Source of the DNA: JACCZX01 sp963786295
GTDB taxonomy: Bacteria > Pseudomonadota > Gammaproteobacteria > Burkholderiales > Burkholderiaceae_F
DNA length: 64,000 nucleotides
Assembly: GCA_963786295.1 (NCBI GenBank)
Contig: CAWAYV010000006.1
Coordinates: forward strand, 186,001 to 250,000
Direction of reading: 5' to 3'
Of this stretch, positions 26,707-35,014 are shown piece by piece; the first letter of the stretch is position 1, and each line of letters begins with the position of its first letter. The notes beneath the pieces were generated by a model. That model did not search any database. It saw only the letters and a list, made by a program, of their open reading frames with translations, and was not told where the DNA came from. Both the position numbers and the translations under genes were made by a program.

Positions 26707-27386
26707 CACCGACCGCCGACCTTTCGATTCTTTCGCTGATTACGCAAGCCACGCTGGTCGTGCAGCTGGTGATGCTGTTGCTTGCCTTCCTGTCGATCGC
26801 ATCGTGGACCGCGATTTTTCAGAAGCAGTTCTCGATCAAGCGCGCCAAGCGCGAGACCAACGAGTTCGAGAAACAGTTCTGGGGCGGTGCCGATCTGTCG
26901 CGGCTGTTCGAGATTGCATCGAATCCACGCCGCAAGTCAGGGGCCGAAGAGCGCATCTTCGAAGCCGGTATGGGTGAGTACTTGAAGCTGCGATCGCGCG
27001 CGCAGACTTCCGATGACCGTCCGGCGATGCTCGACGGCGCGCGCCGCGCGATGCGCGCTGCCTATCAGCGCGAAATGGATGCGCTCGAAGCGCGGCTCAA
27101 CTTTCTCGCTTCGGTGGGTTCGGTCAGCCCGTATATCGGGCTGTTCGGCACCGTCTGGGGAATCATGCACGCGTTTACCGGTCTGTCGAATCTGCAACAG
27201 GCCAATCTGGCGAGCGTCGCACCGGGGATTGCCGAGGCGCTGGTTGCTACCGCGATCGGCTTGTTTGCGGCGATACCGGCAGTGGTTGCTTACAACCGGT
27301 TTGCGAACGACATCGATCGACTGGCAAATCGTTTCGAGAGCTTCATGGAAGAGTTTTTGAACATCCTGCAGCGGCATAAACAGTAG
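26703..27386 (+). CDS. tolQ: Tol-Pal proton-channel protein TolQ
   Basis: Inner-membrane protein that, with TolR, uses the proton gradient to energise TolA for outer-membrane constriction at division. It has 227 residues and three helices (QATLVVQLVMLLLAFLSIAS near the N-terminus, then LASVGSVSPYIGLFGTVWGI and GIAEALVATAIGLFAAIPAV). ATG 26703 sits in ATGA with the ybgC stop. Complete. Distinguished from ExbB (10.5 kb) by operon context and the absence of a signal peptide. Confidence 0.95.
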   Translation: MTPTADLSILSLITQATLVVQLVMLLLAFLSIASWTAIFQKQFSIKRAKRETNEFEKQFWGGADLSRLFEIASNPRRKSGAEERIFEAGMGEYLKLRSRAQTSDDRPAMLDGARRAMRAAYQREMDALEARLNFLASVGSVSPYIGLFGTVWGIMHAFTGLSNLQQANLASVAPGIAEALVATAIGLFAAIPAVVAYNRFANDIDRLANRFESFMEEFLNILQRHKQ

Positions 27387-27392
27387 GCGCTG

Positions 27393-27815
27393 ATGGCACT
27401 GGTTGTGCGTCGCTCGGGCAAACGCCGTCGCTTGATGGCGGACATCAACGTCGTGCCGTACGTCGACGTGATGCTGGTGCTCGTCGTTATCTTGATGGTG
27501 GCGGCGCCGTTCGTGAATCCTGGCGTGGTCGAGTTGCCGACCGTGGCCAAGGCCGGCCAGCAGAAGGAGATTCCGGTGCGCGTCGTGGTGCGCAGCGATG
27601 GCCGGATTTCTGTGTTCGACGGAGGTATCGAGACCGGCGTTCAAAAGGGCCAATTGCTGGCCGCGGTTCAGCAGCGCCAAAAAGGCGATCCGAAAACGCC
27701 GGTCGTGATCGAAGCCGATTCGAAGACCGAGTACCGCGCGGTCGTCGGCGTGATGAGCGACCTGCAAAAGGCCGGCATCGAAAGGGTCGGCCTGTCGGTG
27801 CGGCTCGCGCAGTGA
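27393..27815 (+). CDS. tolR: Tol-Pal protein TolR
   Basis: ExbD/TolR family, 140 residues. A basic cytoplasmic start (RRSGKRRRLMADINVVPYVD) leads into the membrane helix VMLVLVVILMVAAPF with the proton-carrying aspartate just inside. The periplasmic domain ends GVMSDLQKAGIERVGLSVR. It is spaced six bases from tolQ, and its stop overlaps the GTG start of tolA. Confidence 0.95.
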   Translation: MALVVRRSGKRRRLMADINVVPYVDVMLVLVVILMVAAPFVNPGVVELPTVAKAGQQKEIPVRVVVRSDGRISVFDGGIETGVQKGQLLAAVQQRQKGDPKTPVVIEADSKTEYRAVVGVMSDLQKAGIERVGLSVRLAQ

Positions 27816-28626
27816 AGTCAGGCGAGATGGCAGCGCAACGCGTGCCGCAGCGAAGCCGCCATCGCTGGCACGCGCCGGAAAAGGGCAGCGGTCCTGCGTT
27901 TGCGCTGTCGTTGCTCGCGCATACGCTGCTGTTTATCGCGATTGCGTTTGTCGTGCGATGGAAGAGCGAACCGGTTGGCACTGTATCGGCCGAGCTGTGG
28001 AGCTTGCCGCCGGCAGCGATGCAGCAGCCGGCGCTGCCGACGCCAGCACCCGCCGCCGGCGCCGGTGAAGGTCGAACCGCCGCCGCCGGAGCCACCCCGC
28101 AAGGCCGAAATCGTCGAGGAAAAAAAGGCGCCTCCGAAAATCGAACCGAAGAAAGAGTTGCCACCGAAAAAGGAAGAGCCGAAGAAGGTCGATCCTCCAA
28201 AGAAGGTGCCGCCAAGAAGAGGAAGCCAAGGCTGATGCGAAAGAGGCGGCGCAGAGTGCGGCGCTCCAGAAGGCCCAGGTCGAACGCTTGCTGGCTCAGG
28301 CCGGCACGGCTCCTGCGACCGGTGGCACCGGCGGTGGCCGCTCTGACAAATACACAGCGCAGATAGTGAGCTGCATCCGCCCGCACATCATCTTCAATGT
28401 TCCCGACTCCATCGCGCCTCAACAATACGTTGCTGTATTTGAAGTGATGCTATTGCCCACCGGCGAGCAAACCGGCGCTCCGCGATTGATCAAGGCGAGC
28501 GGCCTCGCTGCCTACGATCAGGCAGTCGAGCGTGCGATTCGTCGCTGCGACCCGTTTCCGCCGCCGAAAGAGGGAACGATGCCGCGTTCGGTGCGTCTGT
28601 CGTTCGACCCTGTCGAGACGCGCTAA
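27812..28626 (+). CDS. tolA: Tol-Pal protein TolA (two frame breaks)
   Basis: Periplasm-spanning link between TolQR and Pal/TolB; 270 residues after correction. The N-terminal helix FALSLLAHTLLFIAIAFVV keeps the Ser-His face used for contact with TolQR. The middle is a Pro/Lys/Glu-rich linker (PPPPEPPRKAEIVEEKKAPP). The C-terminal domain has IVSCIRPHIIFNVP and ASGLAAYDQAVERAIRRCDP with paired cysteines. Frames change near 28058 and 28212; dropping one base at each joins PAPPPAPVKVEP and EEAKADAKEAAQ. The linker is shorter than in E. coli. GTG 27812 overlaps the tolR stop. Confidence 0.88.
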
Positions 28627-28678
28627 CCCTAATCTGACTGCGCTGCGTTCAGTTATCTGCGCTTCTATACTCGATTCG

Positions 28679-29992
28679 ATGCCTAAGACCCCAGCAAACT
28701 TCTCTGTCGCACCCACGTCACGCACGAGGCGGGCTGTGTGTGCAACCGTCTTCCTGGCTCCGCTGCCGACGTCGGTGCTGGCACAGCTTCAGGTGCAGAT
28801 CACCGGTGTCGGAAGCCAGCAGTTTCCGATCGCGATCGCCAATTTCCAGCGAGATGCGCAGGTCCCAACCGAAATCGATGCGGTGATTCGCGCCGACCTG
28901 ACGCGCAGCGGCCTCTTCAAGATCGTCGACGCCGGCACTCAGCCGATCGCCGAAAACGCGAGCGTCAACTTCGCGGATTGGAAGGGACGCGGCGCCGACG
29001 CGCTGGTGGTCGGCAGCATTGCGCGCCTGGCAGACGGTCGCTTCGATGTGCGCTACCGGTTGCTCGACACGGTCAAGCAGGCGCAGCTCGACGGCCTTTC
29101 GTACGTCAGCACGGCCGCGGACATGCGCCTGACGGCGCACCGCATCGCCGATCGCATCTACGAGAAAATCACCGGCGAGCGCGGCGTGTTTGCGACGCGC
29201 ATCGCGTATGTCGTGCAGACCTCGCCCAAATCGTGGGAGCTGCACATCGCAGACGCCGACGGCTTCAATTCGCAAGCGGCGCTGCGCTCGCGCGAGCCGA
29301 TCATCTCGCCGGCGTGGTCGCCCGACGGCACACGCCTTGCTTACGTTTCGTTTGAATCGGGCAAGCCGGTGGTCTATGTGCATTCGGTTACGACCGGAGA
29401 ACGGCGCGCGGTCGCAAACTTTCGCGGTTCAAACAGCGCGCCGGCGTGGTCTCCGGATGGTCGATCGCTGGCGGTGACGCTGACGCGCGAGGGAAATTCG
29501 CAGGTTTTTTTGATGAATGCGGATGGTTCGAATGTGCGGCGGCTCACTACTTCGTCCGGTATCGACACCGAGCCGGCATTCAGTACGGACGGCAGTTCGA
29601 TCTACTTCACGTCCGATCGCGGCGGTGGTCCGCAGATTTACCGGATGCCAGTATCAGGCGGCAGCGCACAGCGCGTGACATTCAATGGCGACTACAACAT
29701 CAGCGCACGGGTAAGTCCCGACGGCAAACAGCTCGCTTACATCGGACGACGGGGTGGACGGCTGCAGGTGTACGTGCTGGATATTGCCAGCGGGCAGGAA
29801 GTGCTGGTGACGGATACGGCGAGCGATGAGTCGCCGAGTTTTGCGCCGAACGGACGATTATTGCTGTATGCGACTGAAGTTAACGGCCGCGGCATCCTCG
29901 CATCGGCCTCTACAGACGGCCGCGTGCGTACGCGGCTGTCGGGTCCGAGCGGCGACATTCGCGAGCCGACCTGGGGCCCATTTATCAAGTGA
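28679..29992 (+). CDS. tolB: Tol-Pal periplasmic beta-propeller protein TolB
   Basis: Soluble periplasmic protein that competes for Pal and binds TolA. It has 437 residues with a signal sequence (AVCATVFLAPLPTSVLA), the N-terminal domain (ITGVGSQQFPIAIANFQRD, FADWKGRGADALVVGSI), and a six-bladed propeller marked by ISPAWSPDGTRLAYVSFE, APAWSPDGRSLAVTLTREG and EPAFSTDGSSIYFTSDRGG. ATG 28679 is chosen over upstream in-frame codons that overlap tolA. Complete. Confidence 0.95.
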   Translation: MPKTPANFSVAPTSRTRRAVCATVFLAPLPTSVLAQLQVQITGVGSQQFPIAIANFQRDAQVPTEIDAVIRADLTRSGLFKIVDAGTQPIAENASVNFADWKGRGADALVVGSIARLADGRFDVRYRLLDTVKQAQLDGLSYVSTAADMRLTAHRIADRIYEKITGERGVFATRIAYVVQTSPKSWELHIADADGFNSQAALRSREPIISPAWSPDGTRLAYVSFESGKPVVYVHSVTTGERRAVANFRGSNSAPAWSPDGRSLAVTLTREGNSQVFLMNADGSNVRRLTTSSGIDTEPAFSTDGSSIYFTSDRGGGPQIYRMPVSGGSAQRVTFNGDYNISARVSPDGKQLAYIGRRGGRLQVYVLDIASGQEVLVTDTASDESPSFAPNGRLLLYATEVNGRGILASASTDGRVRTRLSGPSGDIREPTWGPFIK

Positions 29993-30019
29993 AGTGCATC
30001 AAGTGAACAGGAGCAAACC

Positions 30020-30572
30020 ATGACAACTACTCAACTCTCACGCAGCGCGCTGCTAGCCGCCGCCTTCATGTTCGCGCTGGCCGGTTGTTCGTCGGTCAAT
30101 CTCGACGAGCAAAAGCCCGCGCCGATCGTCGATGCCGCCCCGGTCACCGCGACAAAGACGGACCCTGATCCGCGCGCTGTCGCCCCGGTCGATGCACAAG
30201 CCGGACGCGGTCTCGACCCTCTCAACGATCCGAACAATCCTCTGTCGAAGCGCAGCGTGTTCTTCGACTTCGACAGCTTCGTCGTCAAGAGCGAGTATCA
30301 GCCGATCGTGCAGACGCACGGCAGCTACCTTGGCACCAATAAGCAGCGGCGCGTCACCGTCGAAGGCCATACGGATGAGCGCGGCGGGCGTGAATACAAC
30401 CTGGCGCTGGGACAGAAACGCGCCGAGGCAGTCAAGCAGCGCTTGATGTTGCTGGGCGTTGTCGAGACGCAGGTCGAGACCGTCAGCTTCGGCGAAGAAA
30501 AACCGCGCGGCAACGGGATCCAGTGAAGACGCGTGGGCGCAGAATCGGCGGGCGGATTTGAATTATCGATAG
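30020..30572 (+). CDS. pal: Peptidoglycan-associated lipoprotein Pal (one frame break near the end)
   Basis: Outer-membrane lipoprotein binding diaminopimelate in peptidoglycan through its OmpA domain. The signal peptide ends at lipobox LAGC (Cys23). The OmpA-like domain has SVFFDFDSFVVKSEYQPIV and VTVEGHTDERGGREYNLALG. The frame as written stops early at 30526 (GNGIQ). Dropping one G near 30520 gives GNGSSEDAWAQNRRADLNYR, the normal Pal C-terminus, with the stop at 30570-30572 and 183 residues in total. Ribosome site AGGAG precedes ATG 30020. Confidence 0.92.
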
Positions 30573-30670
30573 CAGTGGAAGGTCGGGCTTCGGACGGCCC
30601 GGCGCCCGACCTTGGTACAACGGCTAGCGGCGACCGCTTTGCGGTCGCTGCAGATCAGGGAGCGTTGCAC

Positions 30671-31420
30671 TTGAAGTTGATCGTCGGATTGCTCGCGCTT
30701 TGGCTCGCTTTCCCGGCACATGCGCAGATTTTCTCGGATAGCGAGGCGCGCAAGGCCATTTTGGAGCTGCGCGCGAAGTTGGCGGAGCTGCAGCAGAGGG
30801 ACTCCGACCTGTCCGCGCGGATCGATCGTCTCGAAGCTGCACAACGCAATCAGCTCGAGCTTGCGAATCAGACCGAAACCCTGCGACAGGAAATCGCACG
30901 GCTGCGCGGGCAAGTCGAGGCATTGACCAACGAAGTCGCGACTCTGCAGAAGCGCAACAAGGATTTGTATGCCGATCTGGATGCACGGCTCAAGAAGATG
31001 GAGCCGTCCAACGTTACCGTCGATGGTCGGCCGGTTGCCGTCGAGCGGCCCGAACAGGGAGCGTACGAAGCCGCGCTCGCGCAGTTTCGCGCATCGGATT
31101 TCAAAGGGGCGCTCGCGAGCTTTCAGCAATTTGTCGCGCGCTATCCACAGTCGCCGTACGTGCCGGTGGCGCACTACTGGATCGGCAGCTCGCATTACGC
31201 GCTGAAGGAATACAAGTCCGCGATCGCCGCGCAGCAAATCCTCGTGGATAAGTACAGCGACTCGACACGCGCGCCCGATGCGTTGTTGTCGATCGCCGAA
31301 AGCCAGTTGCAGCTCGGCGACAAGAAATCGGCGAATCGCACGCTCGGCCGTTTGATCAAGGACTATCCAGAGAGCGAAGCGGCAAAGGTAGCGCGCGAGC
31401 GCCTACCGGCGACGCGATAG
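30671..31420 (+). CDS. cpoB: Cell-division coordinator CpoB (YbgF)
   Basis: Periplasmic protein linking Tol-Pal with peptidoglycan synthesis at the septum. From TTG 30671 (AGGGAG upstream) it has 249 residues: signal peptide (LIVGLLALWLAFPAHAQ), a trimerising coiled coil of about 90 residues rich in Leu/Glu/Arg heptads (SDLSARIDRLEAAQRN), and C-terminal TPRs (YEAALAQFRASDFKGALASF, YWIGSSHYALKEYKSAIAAQ). It completes the ybgC-tolQRAB-pal-cpoB operon. The TTG start is inferred from signal-peptide position. Confidence 0.9.
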   Translation: MKLIVGLLALWLAFPAHAQIFSDSEARKAILELRAKLAELQQRDSDLSARIDRLEAAQRNQLELANQTETLRQEIARLRGQVEALTNEVATLQKRNKDLYADLDARLKKMEPSNVTVDGRPVAVERPEQGAYEAALAQFRASDFKGALASFQQFVARYPQSPYVPVAHYWIGSSHYALKEYKSAIAAQQILVDKYSDSTRAPDALLSIAESQLQLGDKKSANRTLGRLIKDYPESEAAKVARERLPATR

Positions 31421-31443
31421 CGCCAATCCATCAGGAGACGAAC

Positions 31444-32904
31444 ATGTTCAGAAAATGTACGTTTTTTGCCAGATTGATTGTTGCATCCGGAGCGGCTGTC
31501 CTTGGCTATCAGAGCGCCTTTGCGCAGGACGCTGCGGCCGTCCTGAAACGCGCGTCCGACGCGATGGGCGCGACGAATTTGAAGTCGCTTCGATATACAG
31601 CCGAGGGCACCGGCTATACGTTTGGCCAGGCTTTCAAACCCGGCATGCCGTGGCCGAAGATCAACGTTCACAGCCAGATCCGCACGATCAATTACGACAC
31701 CGCGTCGATGCGCGAGGAATTCACTCTGAGCCGCGGCGAACCGCGCGGCGGTGGCGGATACCCTCACGTAGCACAGCAGCGTACCGACCAGTTCGTCAGT
31801 GGTGCATTCGCGTGGAATCAAGTGGGTCCGGCGCCGGTGCCGGGGCCGAGGTTTGTTGCTGATCGCGTGCATCAGTTGTGGATCACGCCGCACGGCGTCG
31901 TCAAGGCGGCGATGAAGAACAACGCAGTCGCTCAGCCGGGCAAGTCTCCCGCAGCCGTCTCCTTTACCGAGCCGGGACGGTTCGTCGCAACCGTATTCTT
32001 CAATGCCGACTATCTGGTCGAGCGCGTCGAGTCGCGCGCGCCCGACGCGGTGCTCGGTGAAAACGCGGTCGTGACGAGTTACTCTGACTATCGCGATTTC
32101 GCCGGCGTGAAATTTCCGATGCGGATTCAGCAATCTCAATCCGGTTCGCCTGTACTCGACGTCACGGTGAAGGAAGTTCAGCCGAACGCGCCGGCCGAGA
32201 TTCAGCTACCCGATCTCGTGCGGGACGCTTCTGAGCGGGTGACGACGGAAAAAGTCGCTGACGGCGTGTGGTTCGTCGCCGGCGCATCGCACAACAGTGT
32301 CGCGATCGAAATGAAGGATCACATCGTGATGGTGGAAGCGCCGCTCTTCGATGGGCGCACCGTTCCGGTAATTGAGCAGATCAAGCAGCTCGCGCCTGGC
32401 AAGCCGATCCGTTATGCGATCAACTCGCATAGCCATTTTGATCACTCGGGCGGGTTGCGCGCCGCGGTCGCTGAAGGCGCGACTGTTGTCACACACGCTG
32501 CGAACAAGGCGTACTTCGAAGGCGCATTCGCGGCGCCGAACAAGATCAATCCAGACCGGCTTACCAAGTCGGGGAAGAAAGCCGAAGTCGTCGGCGTGAC
32601 CGACAAGTTAGTGATGAACGATGGCACGCGCGTGCTGGAGATCTATCCGATCCGTGACAGCGTTCACTCGGATACGTTCTTGATGGTGTATCTGCCGAAG
32701 GAAAAGCTGTTGATCGAGGCCGACGCGTTCACGCCCAGCCCGCCGAACACTCCGCCGCCCGCGCAGCCGAATCCAAACAATGTGAACCTGATCGAAAACG
32801 TCGAGCGCCTGAAGCTGTCGGTCGATCGAATTCTGCCGTTGCATGGGCGTGTTGTGCCGCTGGCGGACCTCTACACCGCCACCGGAGCACCGATGCCCAA
32901 ATAG
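31444..32904 (+). CDS. Exported metallo-beta-lactamase-fold hydrolase
   Basis: Periplasmic protein of 486 residues: signal peptide (LIVASGAAVLGYQSAFAQ), an N-terminal beta-rich domain of about 240 residues resembling outer-membrane lipoprotein-sorting folds, then an MBL domain. The MBL domain has the canonical two-metal motif HSHFDH (His329, His331, Asp333, His334) and later ligands in DSVHSDTFLMV, LIEADAFTP and LPLHGRVVP. The natural substrate is unknown; quinohaemoprotein-associated and lactonase-like relatives share the layout. It is 21 bases ahead of a YedE-type transporter and seems to head a five-gene operon. A GGAG site precedes ATG 31444. An antibiotic-hydrolysing role is not implied. 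Confidence 0.8.
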   Translation: MFRKCTFFARLIVASGAAVLGYQSAFAQDAAAVLKRASDAMGATNLKSLRYTAEGTGYTFGQAFKPGMPWPKINVHSQIRTINYDTASMREEFTLSRGEPRGGGGYPHVAQQRTDQFVSGAFAWNQVGPAPVPGPRFVADRVHQLWITPHGVVKAAMKNNAVAQPGKSPAAVSFTEPGRFVATVFFNADYLVERVESRAPDAVLGENAVVTSYSDYRDFAGVKFPMRIQQSQSGSPVLDVTVKEVQPNAPAEIQLPDLVRDASERVTTEKVADGVWFVAGASHNSVAIEMKDHIVMVEAPLFDGRTVPVIEQIKQLAPGKPIRYAINSHSHFDHSGGLRAAVAEGATVVTHAANKAYFEGAFAAPNKINPDRLTKSGKKAEVVGVTDKLVMNDGTRVLEIYPIRDSVHSDTFLMVYLPKEKLLIEADAFTPSPPNTPPPAQPNPNNVNLIENVERLKLSVDRILPLHGRVVPLADLYTATGAPMPK

Positions 32905-32925
32905 GCTCGTCCTCAGGCGGCCGCC

Positions 32926-34047
32926 ATGACGTCGCACGGCGATCTGGTTGCATTGGCGACCACCGTCGTCGCGAGCGTATTCGCACTCGCGTTCGTGTTC
33001 GGGGCGATCACTCAGCGCACGAACTTTTGCACGATGGGCAGCGTCGCGGATGTCGTCACCTTTGGCGACTGGACGCGCATGCGCCAGTGGCTGCTGGCAA
33101 TCGCCGTCGCGATACTCGGCACCAATCTGTTGGCTGCAACCGGCGTTATCGACACCGCCGACAGCTTCTACACGTCGCCGCGCTTCACGCCGCTCGCCTA
33201 TGTGATCGGCGGACTGCTGTTCGGATTCGGCATGGTGCTGACTGGGGGTTGCGGCTCGAAGTCGCTGGTGCGTGCGGGCGCTGGCAGCCTGAAGTCGCTG
33301 GTCGTGCTGGTCGTGCTTGGCATCGTCGCCTACATATCGCTGCGCGGATTGCTGGCCGTGTTTCGCGTTGGCGTCATCGAGCCGGTCAGCGCACGACTCG
33401 CTACGCCACAGGACTTGCCGTCGCTACTGGCTGGTTTCGGGCTGTCCAAGTCGGTGCTGCAATTGGGTCTCGCGTTATTGATCTCGGCGGGATTGTTCTT
33501 CGTTGTCTTTCGTGACCGCAGCTTTCGCACGTTCGACAATCTTCTTGCGGGACTCGGTATCGGCGCGATCATCGTCGCTGCGTGGGCGGTATCCGGCACC
33601 ATCGGTCATGTTGAGGAGCATCCGAACACGTTGCAGGAGGCTTTCTTGCGAACCAACTCGGGCCGCATGGAGTCGCTATCGTTCGTTGCGCCGGTGGCTT
33701 ACACGATCGACTATTTGATGTTCTTCAGCGACACCAGCAAGGTAGTGACGATCGGCATTGCCGCGGTGCTGGGCATGATCACCGGTTCCGCCGCGTACGC
33801 ACTCGTTGCCGGGCAGTTTCGCTGGGAAGGGTTCCGCGATACCGAAGACACCGCCAATCATCTGGTCGGTGCGGCCCTGATGGGTTTCGGGGGCGTTACC
33901 GCGCTCGGCTGCACGATCGGTCAGGGCCTGTCGGGTGTATCGACACTGGCGATCGGTTCGTTCATCGCGCTGGCCGCTATCGTTACCGGCGCGGTATTGG
34001 CGCTGAAGTATCAGGCGTGGCGACTGGATCGCAGCGCACGCTGCTGA
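32926..34047 (+). CDS. YeeE/YedE-family sulfur-compound transporter
   Basis: Polytopic inner-membrane protein of 373 residues with about nine to ten helices. Conserved cysteine sites are RTNFCTMGS (Cys35), LTGGCGSKS (Cys109) and ALGCTIGQG (Cys329). In YeeE (TsuA) such cysteines pass thiosulfate across the membrane, so a reduced sulfur species is the likely cargo. The two-fold internal repeat is visible (FGFGMVLTGGCGSK and MGFGGVTALGCTIGQG). It sits between two MBL-fold genes; MBL persulfide dioxygenases often accompany YedE transporters, but neither MBL here is a standard one. The stop is six bases from the next start. Confidence 0.83.
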   Translation: MTSHGDLVALATTVVASVFALAFVFGAITQRTNFCTMGSVADVVTFGDWTRMRQWLLAIAVAILGTNLLAATGVIDTADSFYTSPRFTPLAYVIGGLLFGFGMVLTGGCGSKSLVRAGAGSLKSLVVLVVLGIVAYISLRGLLAVFRVGVIEPVSARLATPQDLPSLLAGFGLSKSVLQLGLALLISAGLFFVVFRDRSFRTFDNLLAGLGIGAIIVAAWAVSGTIGHVEEHPNTLQEAFLRTNSGRMESLSFVAPVAYTIDYLMFFSDTSKVVTIGIAAVLGMITGSAAYALVAGQFRWEGFRDTEDTANHLVGAALMGFGGVTALGCTIGQGLSGVSTLAIGSFIALAAIVTGAVLALKYQAWRLDRSARC

Positions 34048-34053
34048 GGAGAA

Positions 34054-35007
34054 GTGGTGGAAAAGAAGTTTGCATCGCACGCCGATGTCGAAGAAAAACT
34101 GATCAGCTTCGACAAGCTGTCCGATAACGCGTATGCGTACACCGCAGAGGGCGATCCCAATACCGGCATCGTGATCGGCGATGACGCGGTGATGGTGATC
34201 GACGCACAGGCGACGCCGGTGATGGCGCAGGACGTGATCCAGCACATTCGCCAAGTGACCGACAAGCCGATTCGGTACGTCGTGCTGACGCACTATCACG
34301 CAGTGCGCGTGCTCGGCGCGTCCGGCTACAAGCCCGATCACATCATTGCGAGCCGCGACACTTATGACTTGATCGTCGAGCGCGGCGAAGCCGATATGCG
34401 AAGCGAGATCGAGCGCTTTCCGCGGCTGTTTCGCGCTGTCGAGTCGGTTCCGGGGTTGACGTGGCCGACGATCGTGTTTGAAAAGCGACTGACGTTGATG
34501 CTGGGCAAGCTGCAAGTTGAAATCATGCAGCTCGGCCGCGGACACACCAAGGGCGACACGGTCGTGTGGCTGCCGCAGGAAAAGATTCTGTTCTCAGGCG
34601 ACTTGGTCGAATTCGACGCCACGCCGTACACCGGCGACGCATACCTGAGCGACTGGCCGGCGACGCTCGATGCGGTCGCCGCACTCGGCCCGCAGAAACT
34701 GGTTCCGGGACGCGGTGCCGCGCTGCAAACACCGGCGCAGGTGAAAGCGGGCCTCGAGGGCACTCGAACATTCGTCACTGCGATGTTCGAGTCGGTAAAG
34801 CGCGGCGCCGGCGCCGGACGCGATTTACGCAGCGTCTACAAAGAAACTTACGATGCACTAAAGCCGAAATTCGGCCACTGGGTGATCTTCGATCATTGTT
34901 TACCCTTTGACGTTAGCCGCGCTTACGACGAAGCGACCGGCCATCAGCATCCACGCATCTGGACCGCGCAGCGGGACAAGGAAATGTGGGAGTCGCTGGA
35001 GGGGTAG
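34054..35007 (+). CDS. MBL-fold protein missing its second metal site
   Basis: Cytoplasmic 317-residue protein with the MBL alphabeta-betaalpha fold. The site that is normally HxHxDH reads HYHAVR: His80 and His82 remain, while Asp84 and His85 are replaced by Val and Arg. His164 (GRGHTKGDT) and Asp183 (SGDLVEFD) are kept. The late GHG histidine is Arg220 (VPGRGAAL). All three ligands of metal site 2 are gone and site 1 is intact. GTG 34054 follows ribosome site GGAG. The next gene, seven bases on, is a flavin hydroxylase; processing the hydroxylase product (ring or ester hydrolysis, or isomerisation) is a guess. Confidence 0.82.
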   Translation: MVEKKFASHADVEEKLISFDKLSDNAYAYTAEGDPNTGIVIGDDAVMVIDAQATPVMAQDVIQHIRQVTDKPIRYVVLTHYHAVRVLGASGYKPDHIIASRDTYDLIVERGEADMRSEIERFPRLFRAVESVPGLTWPTIVFEKRLTLMLGKLQVEIMQLGRGHTKGDTVVWLPQEKILFSGDLVEFDATPYTGDAYLSDWPATLDAVAALGPQKLVPGRGAALQTPAQVKAGLEGTRTFVTAMFESVKRGAGAGRDLRSVYKETYDALKPKFGHWVIFDHCLPFDVSRAYDEATGHQHPRIWTAQRDKEMWESLEG

Positions 35008-35014
35008 CGGCGCC

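Noticed and set aside
31444..32904. Antibiotic beta-lactamase call for the exported MBL protein
   Set aside because: The large N-terminal domain and operon context are unlike class B beta-lactamases; only the metal motif is shared.
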